Below, piece after piece: positions 17,287 to 27,789 of a stretch of DNA of 64,000 nucleotides. The notes below the pieces were generated by a model. The model was not told the DNA's origin, searched no databases, and saw nothing but the letters and a program-made list of their open reading frames with translations. Numbering within the stretch: position 1 is the first letter of the stretch; each line of letters starts with the position of its first letter. A program made the translations under genes and the position numbers. Origin of the DNA: Phyllobacterium bourgognense (lineage in GTDB: Bacteria > Pseudomonadota > Alphaproteobacteria > Rhizobiales > Rhizobiaceae); the NCBI RefSeq assembly GCF_003337575.1, contig NZ_QPJM01000001.1:248001-312000 (forward strand), given 5' to 3'.

Positions 17287-20200
17287 TCAGCCGTTCTTTC
17301 TGAGCAAATTGCGAACCAGATCCTTGTCGATATTGCCGGTGGGCTTGAGCCCATTATCCTTCTGGAACGCCATGATCGCGTCGCGTGTTTTAGAGCCGAT
17401 TTTACCGTCCGAACCGCCGGCATCGTAGCCGTGCTTGTTGAGGATGAGTTGAACGTTGCGGATGGCCTTTTCCATGTCGATCGAACCGGTCGTCGTTGGG
17501 CTTTCCTGCCATTCCGCGGGCACGGTAAGCGCGTTGGCGTCGGGATTCAGCTGTTTCGGCTTCCAAAGCTCGGTGGCAGCCTTCGCGCGTTCAAGCTGCT
17601 CGGGAGACATGATTTTGGCTACGTCGTCTCGCTTCTGAGCAGCGTCCTTGTCACCGGCATTGGCCGCAATGGCGAACCATTTGTAGCTCTCTTCCAGAGT
17701 CTGTGGCAGGCCCACACCCTTGGCTGAGAGAATGCCAAGATTGAACTGGCTGTCCTTGACACCGAGTTCGGCTGCCTGGGTAAACCAACGCGCGGCGGCT
17801 TCGTTGTCCGGGGCTGAACCATCGGTTCCGGCGGCAAAGAGGACAGCGAGGTTGTGCATGGCGCTCGCGTTGCCTTGTTCGGCGGCAAGGTGGTAATAGG
17901 TCTTGGCTTTCGCCAGATCGCGAGTAAGGCCCAGGCCCTTCTCGTAGAAGTTACCGATACGGTATTGCGCCGGCGCGAAGCCCCGTTCTGCAGCAAGATT
18001 GTACCATTCGGCTGCTTTGGCGAAGTCCTTGCTGACACCGCGCCCGTCCATATAGTTGTTACCGATTTCGAAAAGAGCCTTGCTTTCGCCGTTTGCTGCC
18101 GCATCGCGCAGCGGTTGGGGTCCCGACTCAGTCGGAATGGCTGGAATAGCTGTGGTCGATGCAGTATCGATGACCGGTGCCACCGGCGTGGCGTCGATGG
18201 TGGATGGTGTTGCTTGTTGCGTGGCGATAACCGCTTCCACACTATCCGGTGCGGGCTGTGAGGCGGCGAGTTCCTTCGGTACGCTGTTTTCGGCCGGTGT
18301 TGTAAGTTCCGGAGTCTTTACCTGCTCTATAGGTTGTGGTGCTTTGACTGCAACATCCCCGACTTGTTCGGGTGGCGTAGGCTGAGCAATGGATGCCTTA
18401 TCAATTCTGTCCGCATAGTTCAGATATGCATTTTTCAGTTGCAGACCTGCAATTGCGATCATGATCGCGCCGATCGCCAAGAGAATTGGCCTGCGCTGGC
18501 GTGTAAGCAGGCTGTCCTTGGCATCGTCAGTCCTGTCCGACACAGGAGTGCGTTTCTGGCTCTCGACTTCCGAGGCTGCTGCTTGAGCAGCGCGCCGAGC
18601 GGCGGCGATGAAATCGGCCTTGCCTTCCGATGTACCCCCGGCAAGCGGCATATCCCGGCGGTCGTCGCGAACGCGCTTCAGGATAGAATTCAGATCTGGC
18701 ATACCGGAGCCAGGCTCAAGCGGACGGTTGAGGATGTTCGGATCCAGATCGACTTTATCCGTCTTCTTTGCCTCCTCGACGATATCGATTTCTAAGTCCT
18801 GTGACACCATTTCCTGTTTGCCGCGTCCCTTCAGGCCGCGGGCGAGGCTGCTGAAAAGAGATCTTTTTTCGTGGGGTTCCTCTCCAGCAACATCAGCACG
18901 CGTCGCTTCCGACGGCAGTTCCTGGCTTGTTAAGAAGCTCGCCGTATCGAGAGCAGGCCCGACATCTATGGGGGGATCGTAAGCCAGCGTAGCTTTCATC
19001 GCCGGCTCTTCGGGAATGACTGTTTCTTCAATCCGGGCTGGAAGGGGCCCGTGGACCGGAACCGGCCCGCTTTCGAGCGAGGCAAGACGGTCAACTATCT
19101 TGAGCAACGTATCGTGGATCGCCTCGAATGTCTTGCCGTTGCGTTCCTCGGATTTGCGGGAAAGTTTTTCCAGAGTCTTCAAGTCTGCAGCAAGTTCGCG
19201 GGCGATCATGCTATCATGGTCGCTGCCGAAATTAGCAGTGTTGCGGATGGCCTCAGCCGCAGCGTTGCGGGCAGCCTCTACGACGAGATCGCGGTTTGCC
19301 GCCATCGACTCTTCAATCGCGTCGAGGCGTGGCGGGATCTCGGACATTTCTGCGTATCGTTCATTCGACTGAGCCAGATGCTCGGCCAAACCGGCAATCT
19401 GCAGTTCAAGGCTACGGATGGCATCGTGCGTATTCTCGGTCTGAGGAACGTTTTGCGCGATGTAACGTGCCATGTCCTCGAAACGGGCTTCGATATTGTC
19501 GGTCAAGCGAATGTCGCTGTTCTCGGTCATCATGTTGTGGTCGTCGAGACGGCGCGTTAGTTCTTCAAAGCGCTGATCGATCTTTTCGATGAACGCAGGG
19601 TCAGCTGTTGGCTGCGGCTGAGCTTCGAGCTTGTCGATGATCTGCAGAACACGGCCTTCAAGGTCGCGGAAGTCCGAGATGCTGATCGCCGCCGGTGTAT
19701 TTTGCAGATGGCGCATGACCCCTGCGAGCTGTTCCGACAGGATGTCAAGATTGACTAGGGGTGTTTTATTCTGCTCGGTGAGCTGATCGACGCGTTGCGC
19801 AAGCTCGCCCATACGCTGGAGGATCGTATCCGAGATGCGGTCGGGCAACGCCAACGCCGCAATGCGCGCTTCCAGCCGTTCGAAAGCATGGGCTTCGATT
19901 GATTGGCTGGAGGCTGGTTGCGAGGTAGCAACGATCGCGCGGCTGATCTCGTCAAGCCGCTCATCGAGCTGCTGCATATGTTTGGAAGGCACCGAGGCAC
20001 CGTTTGCGACAGTCGAGCGGTTGCGTTGAACGAAGGCATCGAAGCGTTCATCGATCGTATCCCACCGATTGCCAAGGTTCTGTACCGACTCTTCGCGGGC
20101 CAACGTATTTACGGTGCGTTTCAATTCATCGAGGTCCCCGCGCAGCGTGGAAAGGTGAACCGTCTCGTGCTGGCTTGCAGAAGCCTTGTTGGACAGGCGA

Positions 20201-20568
20201 TCGCTTGAAGCTGTCGACTGGCTCAGTCTGCCAATAGTTTCGTTGTGCGGTTCCGCAGAATGGGCGGGCGCTTTGATCCCGTCCTCCATCTCCTCACGGA
20301 GCTGTTTAAGTTGAGCGGCAATTGCCGAGAGGTCATACTTTTGTGAAACAGGTGGCTGGGATGTTGCAACGTAACGGGGCGTGGTCAATTGCCCAGCACG
20401 CGAGGCGAGCGCAGCAAACCGGTCGGCAATATCCTCATTTTCCCGAAAAGCTTCCTTTTTTGGCTCCATTGCACCGCGCAACTGACTCTCGAGATCCTCA
20501 AGTGTACGGTTGAGACTGTCGAGCGACGTCGCATCACGGCGTGCGCGATTCACATTGACCTGTTCCAT
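17287..20568 (-). CDS. PodJ-like polar localisation protein (coiled coil, membrane helix, Sel1 repeats, peptidoglycan-binding domain)
   Basis: About 1093 aa. Order of parts: a long cytoplasmic coiled coil (roughly residues 1-550, with many repeats of the type RLDEISRAI, RFEELTRRLDDH), an acidic linker, one membrane helix (RPILLAIGAIMIAIAGLQL), a Pro/Thr-rich periplasmic linker, several Sel1-like repeats (ALFEIGNNYMDGRGVSKDF and following, LGLTRDLAKAKTYYH, GVGLPQTLEESYKW) and a C-terminal peptidoglycan-binding domain (GSDGKIGSKTRDAIMAFQ). This matches PodJ, the polar organiser of Caulobacter and Rhizobiales that marks the new pole and helps old-pole growth turn to division. ATG 20568 is preferred: AGAGG lies 6 bases upstream. 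An in-frame ATG exists at 20589. Confidence 0.82.
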   Translation of the reverse strand: MEQVNVNRARRDATSLDSLNRTLEDLESQLRGAMEPKKEAFRENEDIADRFAALASRAGQLTTPRYVATSQPPVSQKYDLSAIAAQLKQLREEMEDGIKAPAHSAEPHNETIGRLSQSTASSDRLSNKASASQHETVHLSTLRGDLDELKRTVNTLAREESVQNLGNRWDTIDERFDAFVQRNRSTVANGASVPSKHMQQLDERLDEISRAIVATSQPASSQSIEAHAFERLEARIAALALPDRISDTILQRMGELAQRVDQLTEQNKTPLVNLDILSEQLAGVMRHLQNTPAAISISDFRDLEGRVLQIIDKLEAQPQPTADPAFIEKIDQRFEELTRRLDDHNMMTENSDIRLTDNIEARFEDMARYIAQNVPQTENTHDAIRSLELQIAGLAEHLAQSNERYAEMSEIPPRLDAIEESMAANRDLVVEAARNAAAEAIRNTANFGSDHDSMIARELAADLKTLEKLSRKSEERNGKTFEAIHDTLLKIVDRLASLESGPVPVHGPLPARIEETVIPEEPAMKATLAYDPPIDVGPALDTASFLTSQELPSEATRADVAGEEPHEKRSLFSSLARGLKGRGKQEMVSQDLEIDIVEEAKKTDKVDLDPNILNRPLEPGSGMPDLNSILKRVRDDRRDMPLAGGTSEGKADFIAAARRAAQAAASEVESQKRTPVSDRTDDAKDSLLTRQRRPILLAIGAIMIAIAGLQLKNAYLNYADRIDKASIAQPTPPEQVGDVAVKAPQPIEQVKTPELTTPAENSVPKELAASQPAPDSVEAVIATQQATPSTIDATPVAPVIDTASTTAIPAIPTESGPQPLRDAAANGESKALFEIGNNYMDGRGVSKDFAKAAEWYNLAAERGFAPAQYRIGNFYEKGLGLTRDLAKAKTYYHLAAEQGNASAMHNLAVLFAAGTDGSAPDNEAAARWFTQAAELGVKDSQFNLGILSAKGVGLPQTLEESYKWFAIAANAGDKDAAQKRDDVAKIMSPEQLERAKAATELWKPKQLNPDANALTVPAEWQESPTTTGSIDMEKAIRNVQLILNKHGYDAGGSDGKIGSKTRDAIMAFQKDNGLKPTGNIDKDLVRNLLRKNG

Positions 20569-21037
20569 TAGTGACCTCTGGTTCGTCATGGACGTCTGTT
20601 GCTCGAGTTGACGCCACACCGTGGCGGGTGAAAAATCATCACTCACTGGAAACAGCCGGTAACGCTGTGCGCGTCGGGGCCAAACCGGAGAGCCCAGGGC
20701 TTGCGCCCCATGCGATCCGACAAGCCGTGAAAAACAAATCACACATAGACACGGTTCACCGTCATCGTGACATTGGCGAAACGTGGTAAACAACTGGTTA
20801 AGACCTTGGATGGAATGGTTAAAAAAGTATTTGGCCAGCTCACTTCAAGAACGGAGATTTCTCTCAGAAGGCGTCGCAACCTTCAAAGTGCTGGGCGCTG
20901 TGTCTAAATGCATTGTTAAAAAACGAATTCGCCACTATTTTGACGTTTACGCAAACGTCAAAATTTGTTAGATTGAGTATTATCTCAACGGCGCCATAAC
21001 TTGCGTGCCGTTTTTGCTTTGTTTCGGAGGAAGCCTG
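20569..21037. other. Intergenic region between podJ-like gene and fad operon
   Basis: 469 bases containing the divergent promoters of the podJ-like gene and the acyl-CoA dehydrogenase operon. The right end holds the perfect dyad at 20937-20964. I saw no GANTC site and no other ORF with a ribosome site in it. Confidence 0.5.
20937..20964. promoter_or_regulatory. Perfect 12-4-12 operator of the beta-oxidation operon
   Basis: ATTTTGACGTTT, four bases ACGC, then AAACGTCAAAAT: perfect inverted arms of 12 bases. It lies 73 bases upstream of the first fad gene start. The same motif in imperfect form precedes the nitronate monooxygenase gene. The arrangement resembles LiuR-type or FadR/PsrA-like acyl-CoA responsive sites; the family of the regulator is an inference and its gene is not in this window. 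Confidence 0.7.
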
Positions 21038-22831
21038 ATGCCGAGCTACCGCGCGCCTGTTGAAGACACGCTATTTATCTTGAACGATGTTCTGGGTTTT
21101 GAACGCTATGGCAATTTACAAGGTTTTGGCGACGCATCGCCGGATATTGTTGCAGCCATCCTCAGTGAAGGCGCAAAGCTGGCCGAGAACACACTGTTCC
21201 CGGTTAACCAGATAGGTGACCAAGAAGGCTGCGTGCGTCACGACGACGGTTCGGTAACGACACCCAAGGGTTACAGACAAGCGTTTGATCAGTATCGCGA
21301 GGGCGGCTGGGTTGGCCTTGCTGTGCCGCAGGAATTTGGTGGTCAGGGTCTGCCATACACGCTGCATGTGGCGGCGGGTGAATACATGGCTTCGGCGAAC
21401 ATGGCGCTCGTCATGTATCCCGGCCTGACGCAAGGCGCGATTGCGGCCATTCTCACGCACGGCACCGACGAGCAGAAACAAACCTATTTGCCCAAAATGA
21501 CCGATGGTACCTGGACCGGCACCATGAACCTCACGGAGCCGCATTGCGGTACCGATCTCGGTCTGTTGCGCAGCAAGGCTGTGCCGAACGCCAATGGTTC
21601 ATACCGGATTTCCGGTCAGAAGATTTTCATCTCGGCCGGCGAGCACGATATGGCCGAGAACATTATTCACCTGGTTCTCGCCCGTATCGAAGGCGCGCCG
21701 GAAGGCACCAAGGGTATTTCGCTTTTCATCGTACCGAAGTTCAACCTGGACGAGAACGGCAATCCCGGGACGCGCAATGGCGTATCGTGCGGCTCCATCG
21801 AAGAGAAGATGGGCATCCACGGCAACTCGACCTGCGTCATGAATTATGATGAAGCGACCGGCTACCTGATCGGCGGGGAGAACAAGGGTCTGCGCGCTAT
21901 GTTCACAATGATGAACGAGGCGCGTCTGGGTGTTGCGCTGCAGGGTTTATCCATCGGCGAGATTGCCTACCAGAACGCTGCCATCTATGCGCGTGACCGT
22001 ATCCAGGGCCGCGCGCTGACGGAACCGAAAGAACCAAATAAGAAGGCCGACCCGATCATCGTCCATCCAGACATTCGTCGTATTCTGTTGACGATCAAAT
22101 CCTTCAACGAAGCCGGCCGCGCCTTCATCCTCTGGTCGGCATTGAAGTCGGACATTGCGCATCGCTCGGGCGATGAGGTCGAAAGACAACTGGCGGACGA
22201 CATTCTCGGCCTGATGACTCCGGTGTTGAAAGGCGTCTTGACTGACAAGGGCTTCGAGCACGCCTGCATGGCGCAGCAGGTCTTCGGCGGCCATGGTTAT
22301 ATCGAAGAACATGGCATGAGCCAGTACGTACGCGACGCGCGCATCGCCATGATCTATGAGGGTGCCAATGGCATCCAGGCATTGGATCTGGTCGGCCGCA
22401 AGCTCGGTGCAAATGGCGGCCGTGCGGTCATGGCTTTCTTCAAGGAAGTCGGTGATTTCTGCGAGGAAAATCGCGGCGACGAGAAGCTGTCCTTCTTCAC
22501 CAAGCATTTGAAGAAGGGCCTCAACGACTTGCAAGCGGCATCCATGTGGCTGATGCAGAACGGCATGGCGAACCCAGACAATGCAGGTGCTGCTTCGACC
22601 GACTACATGCATCTCTTCGGCTTGGTTTCGCTCGGCTATATGTGGGCACGAATGGCCAAGGCAGCGCATGCCAAGCTTGCGGAAGGCGCCAGCAACAAAG
22701 CCTTCCATGAGACCAAGCTCGTCACGGGCAAGTTCTTCATGGAGCGCGTTATGCCGGAAACATCGGCGCATCTTGCCCGTATTCAGACGGGAGCGGATAC
22801 GATGATGGCGCTTGCCGCGGAAGCATTCTAA
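21038..22831 (+). CDS. Acyl-CoA dehydrogenase with extra C-terminal domain
   Basis: 597 aa, longer than the 380-400 aa of classic acyl-CoA dehydrogenases because of a C-terminal extension of the acetyl-CoA-dehydrogenase-like type. Seen: [19 protein letters not shown] (middle domain flavin contact), [47 protein letters not shown] and [13 protein letters not shown]. It removes two hydrogens from acyl-CoA to give the 2-enoyl-CoA, with FAD. First gene of a four-gene beta-oxidation operon. GGAGGA precedes ATG 21038; a longer frame from 21005 lacks support. Confidence 0.9.
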   Translation: MPSYRAPVEDTLFILNDVLGFERYGNLQGFGDASPDIVAAILSEGAKLAENTLFPVNQIGDQEGCVRHDDGSVTTPKGYRQAFDQYREGGWVGLAVPQEFGGQGLPYTLHVAAGEYMASANMALVMYPGLTQGAIAAILTHGTDEQKQTYLPKMTDGTWTGTMNLTEPHCGTDLGLLRSKAVPNANGSYRISGQKIFISAGEHDMAENIIHLVLARIEGAPEGTKGISLFIVPKFNLDENGNPGTRNGVSCGSIEEKMGIHGNSTCVMNYDEATGYLIGGENKGLRAMFTMMNEARLGVALQGLSIGEIAYQNAAIYARDRIQGRALTEPKEPNKKADPIIVHPDIRRILLTIKSFNEAGRAFILWSALKSDIAHRSGDEVERQLADDILGLMTPVLKGVLTDKGFEHACMAQQVFGGHGYIEEHGMSQYVRDARIAMIYEGANGIQALDLVGRKLGANGGRAVMAFFKEVGDFCEENRGDEKLSFFTKHLKKGLNDLQAASMWLMQNGMANPDNAGAASTDYMHLFGLVSLGYMWARMAKAAHAKLAEGASNKAFHETKLVTGKFFMERVMPETSAHLARIQTGADTMMALAAEAF

Positions 22832-22896
22832 GCTGCTGCACGCTCATTTCGAGCCGCGGCCTCGCGGCTCCGTCAACTGATCTTGGGAGGTTTGTG

Positions 22897-24069
22897 ATGG
22901 GTCTGCGACCGGAAGAAGTATTGGGTGTTCCAAAACCTGACTGGAAGACTGACGACGTTGTGATGCTGGAAGAGATGGCCACGAAATTTCTCGAGGCCGA
23001 GGTTCTGCCGCACTACGACCGTTTTGAGAAACAGGAAATATTCGACCGATCAGTCTGGGAGCTTGCCGGCGAGAACGGGCTTCTGTGTGCCTCAATGCCG
23101 GAAGAATATGGCGGGGCAGGCGGCACCTACGCGCACGAAAGCGCCATTCTCGAAGCCATCAGCCATGTGGGTGTAGATGGCTTTGGCATTGCCCTACATA
23201 ATTCTATCGTTGCGCCCTATATCCTTCACTATGGCTCGGAAGAACAGAAGCAGAAATGGTTGCCGAGAATGGCGACCGGCGAGCTGATCGGCGCGATCGC
23301 TATGACGGAGCCCGGTGCGGGCTCCGATCTCCAGGGCGTCAAGACCAGTGCGAAAAGGGATGGCAACCACTTCGTCATCAATGGATCGAAGACATTCATC
23401 ACCAACGGCCAACTCGCTAATTTGGTCATCGTCGTAACCAAGACCGACCCAGCGCAGGGCGCCAAGGGCACGTCACTCATCATCGTCGAAACCGATGGGC
23501 AGGAAGGTTTCGAACGTGGCCGCAATCTCGACAAGGTTGGGCTGAAGTCAAACGATACCTCGGAACTGTTTTTCAATGACGTTCGCGTGCCGACATCCAA
23601 TCTTCTTGGGACGGAAGAGGGGCAGGGCTTTGTCCAGCTGATGCAGCAGTTGCCCCAAGAACGCTTGCAGATTGGCGGAACGGCTATTGCCATGGCAGAA
23701 CGTGCCATCGCTGTTACGTCGGACTATGTCAAGGAGCGCAAGGCCTTCGGCAAGGCCGTCATCGAGTTCCAGAACACTCAGTTCAAGCTGGCCGAGCTCA
23801 AGACAGAGGCCACGATCGGCCGCGTTTTCTACAATCATTGCGTCGAACGTCATCTGAACGGCGGGCTCGATCCCGTTACGGCTTCAATGGCAAAGTACTG
23901 GCTGAGCGACCTGCAGAACAAGGTGGTCGACGAATGCCTGCAGCTGCATGGCGGATACGGCTATATGAACGAATATCCTATTGCCCGCATGTTCCGCGAC
24001 GCGCGCGTCCAGCGGATCTATGGCGGCACCAACGAAATCATGAAGCTTTTGATCGCCCGCAGCCTTTGA
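22897..24069 (+). CDS. Acyl-CoA dehydrogenase
   Basis: 390 aa, standard length. Motifs: AIAMTEPGAGSDLQGVKT, the KERKAFGKAVIEFQNTQF stretch, QLHGGYGYMNEYPIARMFRDAR and IYGGTNEIMKLLIAR. FAD-dependent first step of fatty acyl-CoA degradation. It is the second dehydrogenase of the operon, so the two may divide substrates by chain length or branching. GGGAGG is 6 bases before ATG 22897; a GTG directly before it (22894) is less well spaced. It starts 65 bases after the previous stop. Confidence 0.9.
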   Translation: MGLRPEEVLGVPKPDWKTDDVVMLEEMATKFLEAEVLPHYDRFEKQEIFDRSVWELAGENGLLCASMPEEYGGAGGTYAHESAILEAISHVGVDGFGIALHNSIVAPYILHYGSEEQKQKWLPRMATGELIGAIAMTEPGAGSDLQGVKTSAKRDGNHFVINGSKTFITNGQLANLVIVVTKTDPAQGAKGTSLIIVETDGQEGFERGRNLDKVGLKSNDTSELFFNDVRVPTSNLLGTEEGQGFVQLMQQLPQERLQIGGTAIAMAERAIAVTSDYVKERKAFGKAVIEFQNTQFKLAELKTEATIGRVFYNHCVERHLNGGLDPVTASMAKYWLSDLQNKVVDECLQLHGGYGYMNEYPIARMFRDARVQRIYGGTNEIMKLLIARSL

Positions 24070-24096
24070 GCTGCCGGTTCGAACAGGGAGAATGAA

Positions 24097-25305
24097 ATGA
24101 CTGAGGCATATATCTATGACCACGTCCGTACCCCGCGTGGCAGGGGCAAGAAGGACGGCAGCCTGCACGAAGTGCCTGCCGTTCGCCTCGGCGCTCATGT
24201 GCTTGAGGCGCTGCGCGATCGCAACGGCCTCGACACGGGCTTGGTCGACGACATCATCTACGGCTGCGTCGATCCGGTAGGTGAAGCTGGCGCCGTTATT
24301 CCGCGGTCCTCCGCTTTCGAGGCGGGTTATGATTTCAAGGCGCCCGGCATGCAGATCTCGCGCTTCTGCGCATCTGGACTTGACGCAGTGAATTTCGCCG
24401 CCGCCAAGATCGTGCAGGGTGCGGATGACATCGTTATCGCCGGCGGTGTTGAATCCATGTCGCGGGTCGGCATGGGGATGTCGGGCGGCGCTTGGTACAT
24501 GGATCCGTCGGTCGGCCTGCCGGGGTATTTCATGCCGCAAGGTGTTTCAGCCGATCTGATCGCTACGAAATATGGCTTCAGCCGTGACGATGTTGACGCT
24601 TACGCAGTTGAAAGCCAGAAGCGAGCCGGTGAGGCTTGGAAGAAAGGCTACTTCAAGAATTCGGTTCTTGAGATCAAGGACCAGAACGGCCTGACGATTC
24701 TTGATCATGACGAGCACATGCGGCCGACCACGGACATGCAGGCACTGGCTTCGCTCAATCCATCCTTCGTGATGCCTGGTGAAATGGGTGGCTTCAACGC
24801 TGTCGGCATCCAGGCCCATCCCGAAGTCGAGACGATTAATCACGTCCATCATGCCGGCAATTCGTCCGGTATCGTTGATGGCGCCGCCGGCGTATTGCTT
24901 GGGTCGAAAAGCGCAGCCAAGGCGATAGGCTCAAAGCCACGTGCCCGCATCCGCGCATTCGCCAATATCGGTTCGGACCCGGCGTTGATGCTGACTGGCC
25001 CGGTAGATGTAACAGAAAAGCTTTTGAAGCGCGCCAAGATGAAGATTTCGGACATCGATCTCTTCGAACTGAACGAGGCATTTGCTGCTGTGGTGCTCCG
25101 CTACATGCAGGCCTTCGAAATTCCACGCGACAAGATCAATGTCAATGGTGGTGCCATCGCCATGGGGCATCCGCTTGGCGCCACAGGTGCAATGATCCTC
25201 GGCACTGTTCTTGACGAACTGGAGCGCCGTGATCTCAATGTTGCGCTCGTTACGTTGTGCATCGGAGCGGGCATGGGCACCGCAACCATCATCGAACGCG
25301 TCTGA
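24097..25305 (+). CDS. fadA: Acetyl-CoA C-acyltransferase (thiolase)
   Basis: 402 aa thiolase. The nucleophilic cysteine is in [13 protein letters not shown] (near residue 90), the catalytic His in [15 protein letters not shown] and the second active-site Cys in [10 protein letters not shown]. It cleaves 3-ketoacyl-CoA with CoA to acetyl-CoA and a shortened acyl-CoA, the last step of beta-oxidation. GGGAGA precedes the ATG. It lies 27 bases after the acyl-CoA dehydrogenase and 13 bases before the FadB/J-type gene, consistent with an operon. Confidence 0.92.
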   Translation: MTEAYIYDHVRTPRGRGKKDGSLHEVPAVRLGAHVLEALRDRNGLDTGLVDDIIYGCVDPVGEAGAVIPRSSAFEAGYDFKAPGMQISRFCASGLDAVNFAAAKIVQGADDIVIAGGVESMSRVGMGMSGGAWYMDPSVGLPGYFMPQGVSADLIATKYGFSRDDVDAYAVESQKRAGEAWKKGYFKNSVLEIKDQNGLTILDHDEHMRPTTDMQALASLNPSFVMPGEMGGFNAVGIQAHPEVETINHVHHAGNSSGIVDGAAGVLLGSKSAAKAIGSKPRARIRAFANIGSDPALMLTGPVDVTEKLLKRAKMKISDIDLFELNEAFAAVVLRYMQAFEIPRDKINVNGGAIAMGHPLGATGAMILGTVLDELERRDLNVALVTLCIGAGMGTATIIERV

Positions 25306-25318
25306 GGAGATAAGGAAG

Positions 25319-27538
25319 ATGAGCTACACTAACTTCAAATTCGACGTCGACGCGGACGGCATTGCACTCGTAACCTGGGACATGCCGGATAGGTCTATGA
25401 ATGTCTTCACCGAAGAGGTGATGAATGAACTTGACGCGATCGTCGATCGGGTTGCGAAGGACGAGGCAATCAAGGGTGCTGTTATCACGTCCGGCAAGGA
25501 TACCTTCTCCGGTGGCGCCGACCTGACCATGCTCAAGCGCATGTTCCAGCTTTTCCAGGAAGAAAAGGCAAAGAATCCGAAGAAGGCGGTCGAGCTGCTG
25601 TTCGAGACCACCGGCAAGATGGGTGGCCTTTTCCGCAAGCTGGAAACAAGCGGCAAACCTTGGGTTTCGGCAATCAACGGCACGTGCATGGGCGGCGCTT
25701 TCGAGATGTCATTGGCATGTCATGGCCGCGTCGTTTCCGACGACCCGGCGGTGAAGATGGCTTTGCCGGAAGTCAAGGTCGGCATCTTTCCCGGTGCTGG
25801 CGGTACGCAACGGGTTCCACGCCTTACCAATCAGCAGGACGCTTTGCAGATGATGACGACAGGCTCGAGCCTCACGGCGTCGCGCGCGAAAGCGATGGGA
25901 CTAGTGCACGAAATCGTGCCGGCGAAGAAGCTGGTTGACTCGGCCAAGAAGATGATCAAGGCTGGTCTCAAGCCAGTCCAGCCGTGGGACGAGAAGGGCT
26001 TCAAGCTGCCCGGCGGTGCGATTTATTCGCCGGCAGGAGCCAATCTCTGGCCAGCCGCTACGGCAATTCTCCGTCGTGAGACCTATGGCAATTATCCGGG
26101 CGCAGCCTCGATCCTGAAATCCGTCTATGAGGGCCTACTCGTACCTTTTGACACGGCACTCAAGATCGAGCAGCGCTATTTCACAAAGATACTGCAGACG
26201 ACAGAAGCCGGAATGATGATCCGCTCCCTGTTCGTATCCTTGCAGGAACTGAACAAGGGCGCCCGCCGTCCAGCTGATATCAAACCCACCAAATTCAAGA
26301 AGGTCGGCGTGGTCGGCGCAGGCTTCATGGGCGCGAGCATCGCGTATGTCACCGCCAAGGCAGGCATTCCGGTCGTGCTCATAGACCAGAGTGTGGAGGC
26401 AGCCGAAAAAGGCAAAGCACATTCTGCCGATCTTATCACCAAGGAGATCCAGAAAGGCAAGGCGACTGCCGAGGAGAAGGAAAGGCTGCTTGGCCTGATT
26501 ACCACATCGTCGGATTATGCCGATCTTGAGGGAGCCGACCTCGTAATCGAGGCCGTGTTCGAAGATCGTGAAGTCAAGCGTGCGGTTACGGAAAAGGCCG
26601 AAGCGGTATTGAAACCCGCAGCCATCTTCGCATCCAATACATCAACGCTGCCGATCACCGGACTGGCTAAAGTTTCACAACGCCCGAAGAACTTCATCGG
26701 CATCCACTTCTTTTCGCCGGTCGACAAAATGATGCTTGTCGAGGTTATCCTCGGTAAGAAAACATCGGACAAGGCGCTTGCTGTTGCGCTCGATTATGTG
26801 CGTGCCATCAAGAAGACGCCAATCGTCGTCAACGACACCCGTGGGTTCTATGTCAACCGCTGTGTTCTGCGCTACATGTCGGAAGCCTATAACATGCTGG
26901 TTGAAGGCGTTCCGCCTGCAATGATCGAGAATGTCGCGCGCATGGCGGGCATGCCGGTCGGTCCGCTGGCCCTCAACGATGAGACGGCGATTGATCTGTC
27001 GCAAAAGATCCTGAAGGCGACACTGGCGGACCTTGGACCAAAGGCCGTCGATCCGCGGCATGTTGAGCTTGTGAACACGCTGGTGGACAAATATGGCCGC
27101 CGGGGTCGCAAGAACGGCAAGGGCTTCTACGATTATCCGGCGAAGCCTGCCAAAAAGCATTTGTGGCCCGAGTTGAAGACACTTTACCCGCAACAGGATC
27201 CGGACAAGATCGATATCGATGTCCTGAAGCAGCGCTTCCTTTTCACCATTGCCCTTGAGGCAGCCCGCGCCATGGAGGAACGCATCGTCACCGATCCGCG
27301 TGAAGCGGATGTTGGCTCTATTCTCGCCTTCGGTTTCGCACCCTATACAGGCGGAACACTGTCCTACATTGATGGCATGGGCGCAGCGAAATTCGTCGAA
27401 ATCGCCAAGGGGCTGCAGCGGAAATACGGTGCGCAGTTCAAGGCACCGAAGCTGCTGCTCGATATGGCCGAAAAGGGGGAGGCCTTCTACGAGCGGTTCA
27501 ATCCTTATCCCGCCGAGGAAACGAAGAAGGCTGCTTGA
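25319..27538 (+). CDS. fadJ: Bifunctional enoyl-CoA hydratase/3-hydroxyacyl-CoA dehydrogenase
   Basis: 739 aa. The N-terminal crotonase domain (about residues 10-200) has the oxyanion-hole stretch [11 protein letters not shown] and [20 protein letters not shown]. The 3-hydroxyacyl-CoA dehydrogenase part starts with the NAD motif [19 protein letters not shown] and contains [24 protein letters not shown] and [10 protein letters not shown]. It catalyses steps two and three of beta-oxidation. The start at 25319 follows AGGAGATAAGGAAG. A symbol choice between fadB and fadJ is by convention; context is the fad operon. It is the last gene of the operon. Confidence 0.9.
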   Translation: MSYTNFKFDVDADGIALVTWDMPDRSMNVFTEEVMNELDAIVDRVAKDEAIKGAVITSGKDTFSGGADLTMLKRMFQLFQEEKAKNPKKAVELLFETTGKMGGLFRKLETSGKPWVSAINGTCMGGAFEMSLACHGRVVSDDPAVKMALPEVKVGIFPGAGGTQRVPRLTNQQDALQMMTTGSSLTASRAKAMGLVHEIVPAKKLVDSAKKMIKAGLKPVQPWDEKGFKLPGGAIYSPAGANLWPAATAILRRETYGNYPGAASILKSVYEGLLVPFDTALKIEQRYFTKILQTTEAGMMIRSLFVSLQELNKGARRPADIKPTKFKKVGVVGAGFMGASIAYVTAKAGIPVVLIDQSVEAAEKGKAHSADLITKEIQKGKATAEEKERLLGLITTSSDYADLEGADLVIEAVFEDREVKRAVTEKAEAVLKPAAIFASNTSTLPITGLAKVSQRPKNFIGIHFFSPVDKMMLVEVILGKKTSDKALAVALDYVRAIKKTPIVVNDTRGFYVNRCVLRYMSEAYNMLVEGVPPAMIENVARMAGMPVGPLALNDETAIDLSQKILKATLADLGPKAVDPRHVELVNTLVDKYGRRGRKNGKGFYDYPAKPAKKHLWPELKTLYPQQDPDKIDIDVLKQRFLFTIALEAARAMEERIVTDPREADVGSILAFGFAPYTGGTLSYIDGMGAAKFVEIAKGLQRKYGAQFKAPKLLLDMAEKGEAFYERFNPYPAEETKKAA

Positions 27539-27616
27539 TTGGGCAGAAACTATGTGCTCCGCTTTGCGCGTGGTGCAACGGGTATCATGTGAAGCAGCTT
27601 TGCAATGCAACGACAA

Positions 27617-27643
27617 TTGCCGGCGTCGCGATGATGCCGGCAA
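27617..27643. terminator. Possible hairpin after the fad operon
   Basis: TTGCCGGC and GCCGGCAA are perfect 8-base arms around 11 bases. It lies 79 bases after the last fad stop. No T-run follows, so it may be a processing or stability hairpin and not a true intrinsic terminator. Confidence 0.4.
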
Positions 27644-27789
27644 ACCGACGATCATCTGTTCATAAGTGTTAACCCACGCATCAAAAAACTGTGAAAAATA
27701 AGAAAATTTTCCGTAATTCCACTCGACTTTTGTCAGCGTTCTTTATAAAAGCACATTGAAGGTATTTTTTCCTTTATTTGGATATCATC

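Noticed and set aside
26675-27655. Minus-strand ORF of 326 aa
   Set aside because: Antisense of the FadB/J-type gene; no ribosome site and no family.
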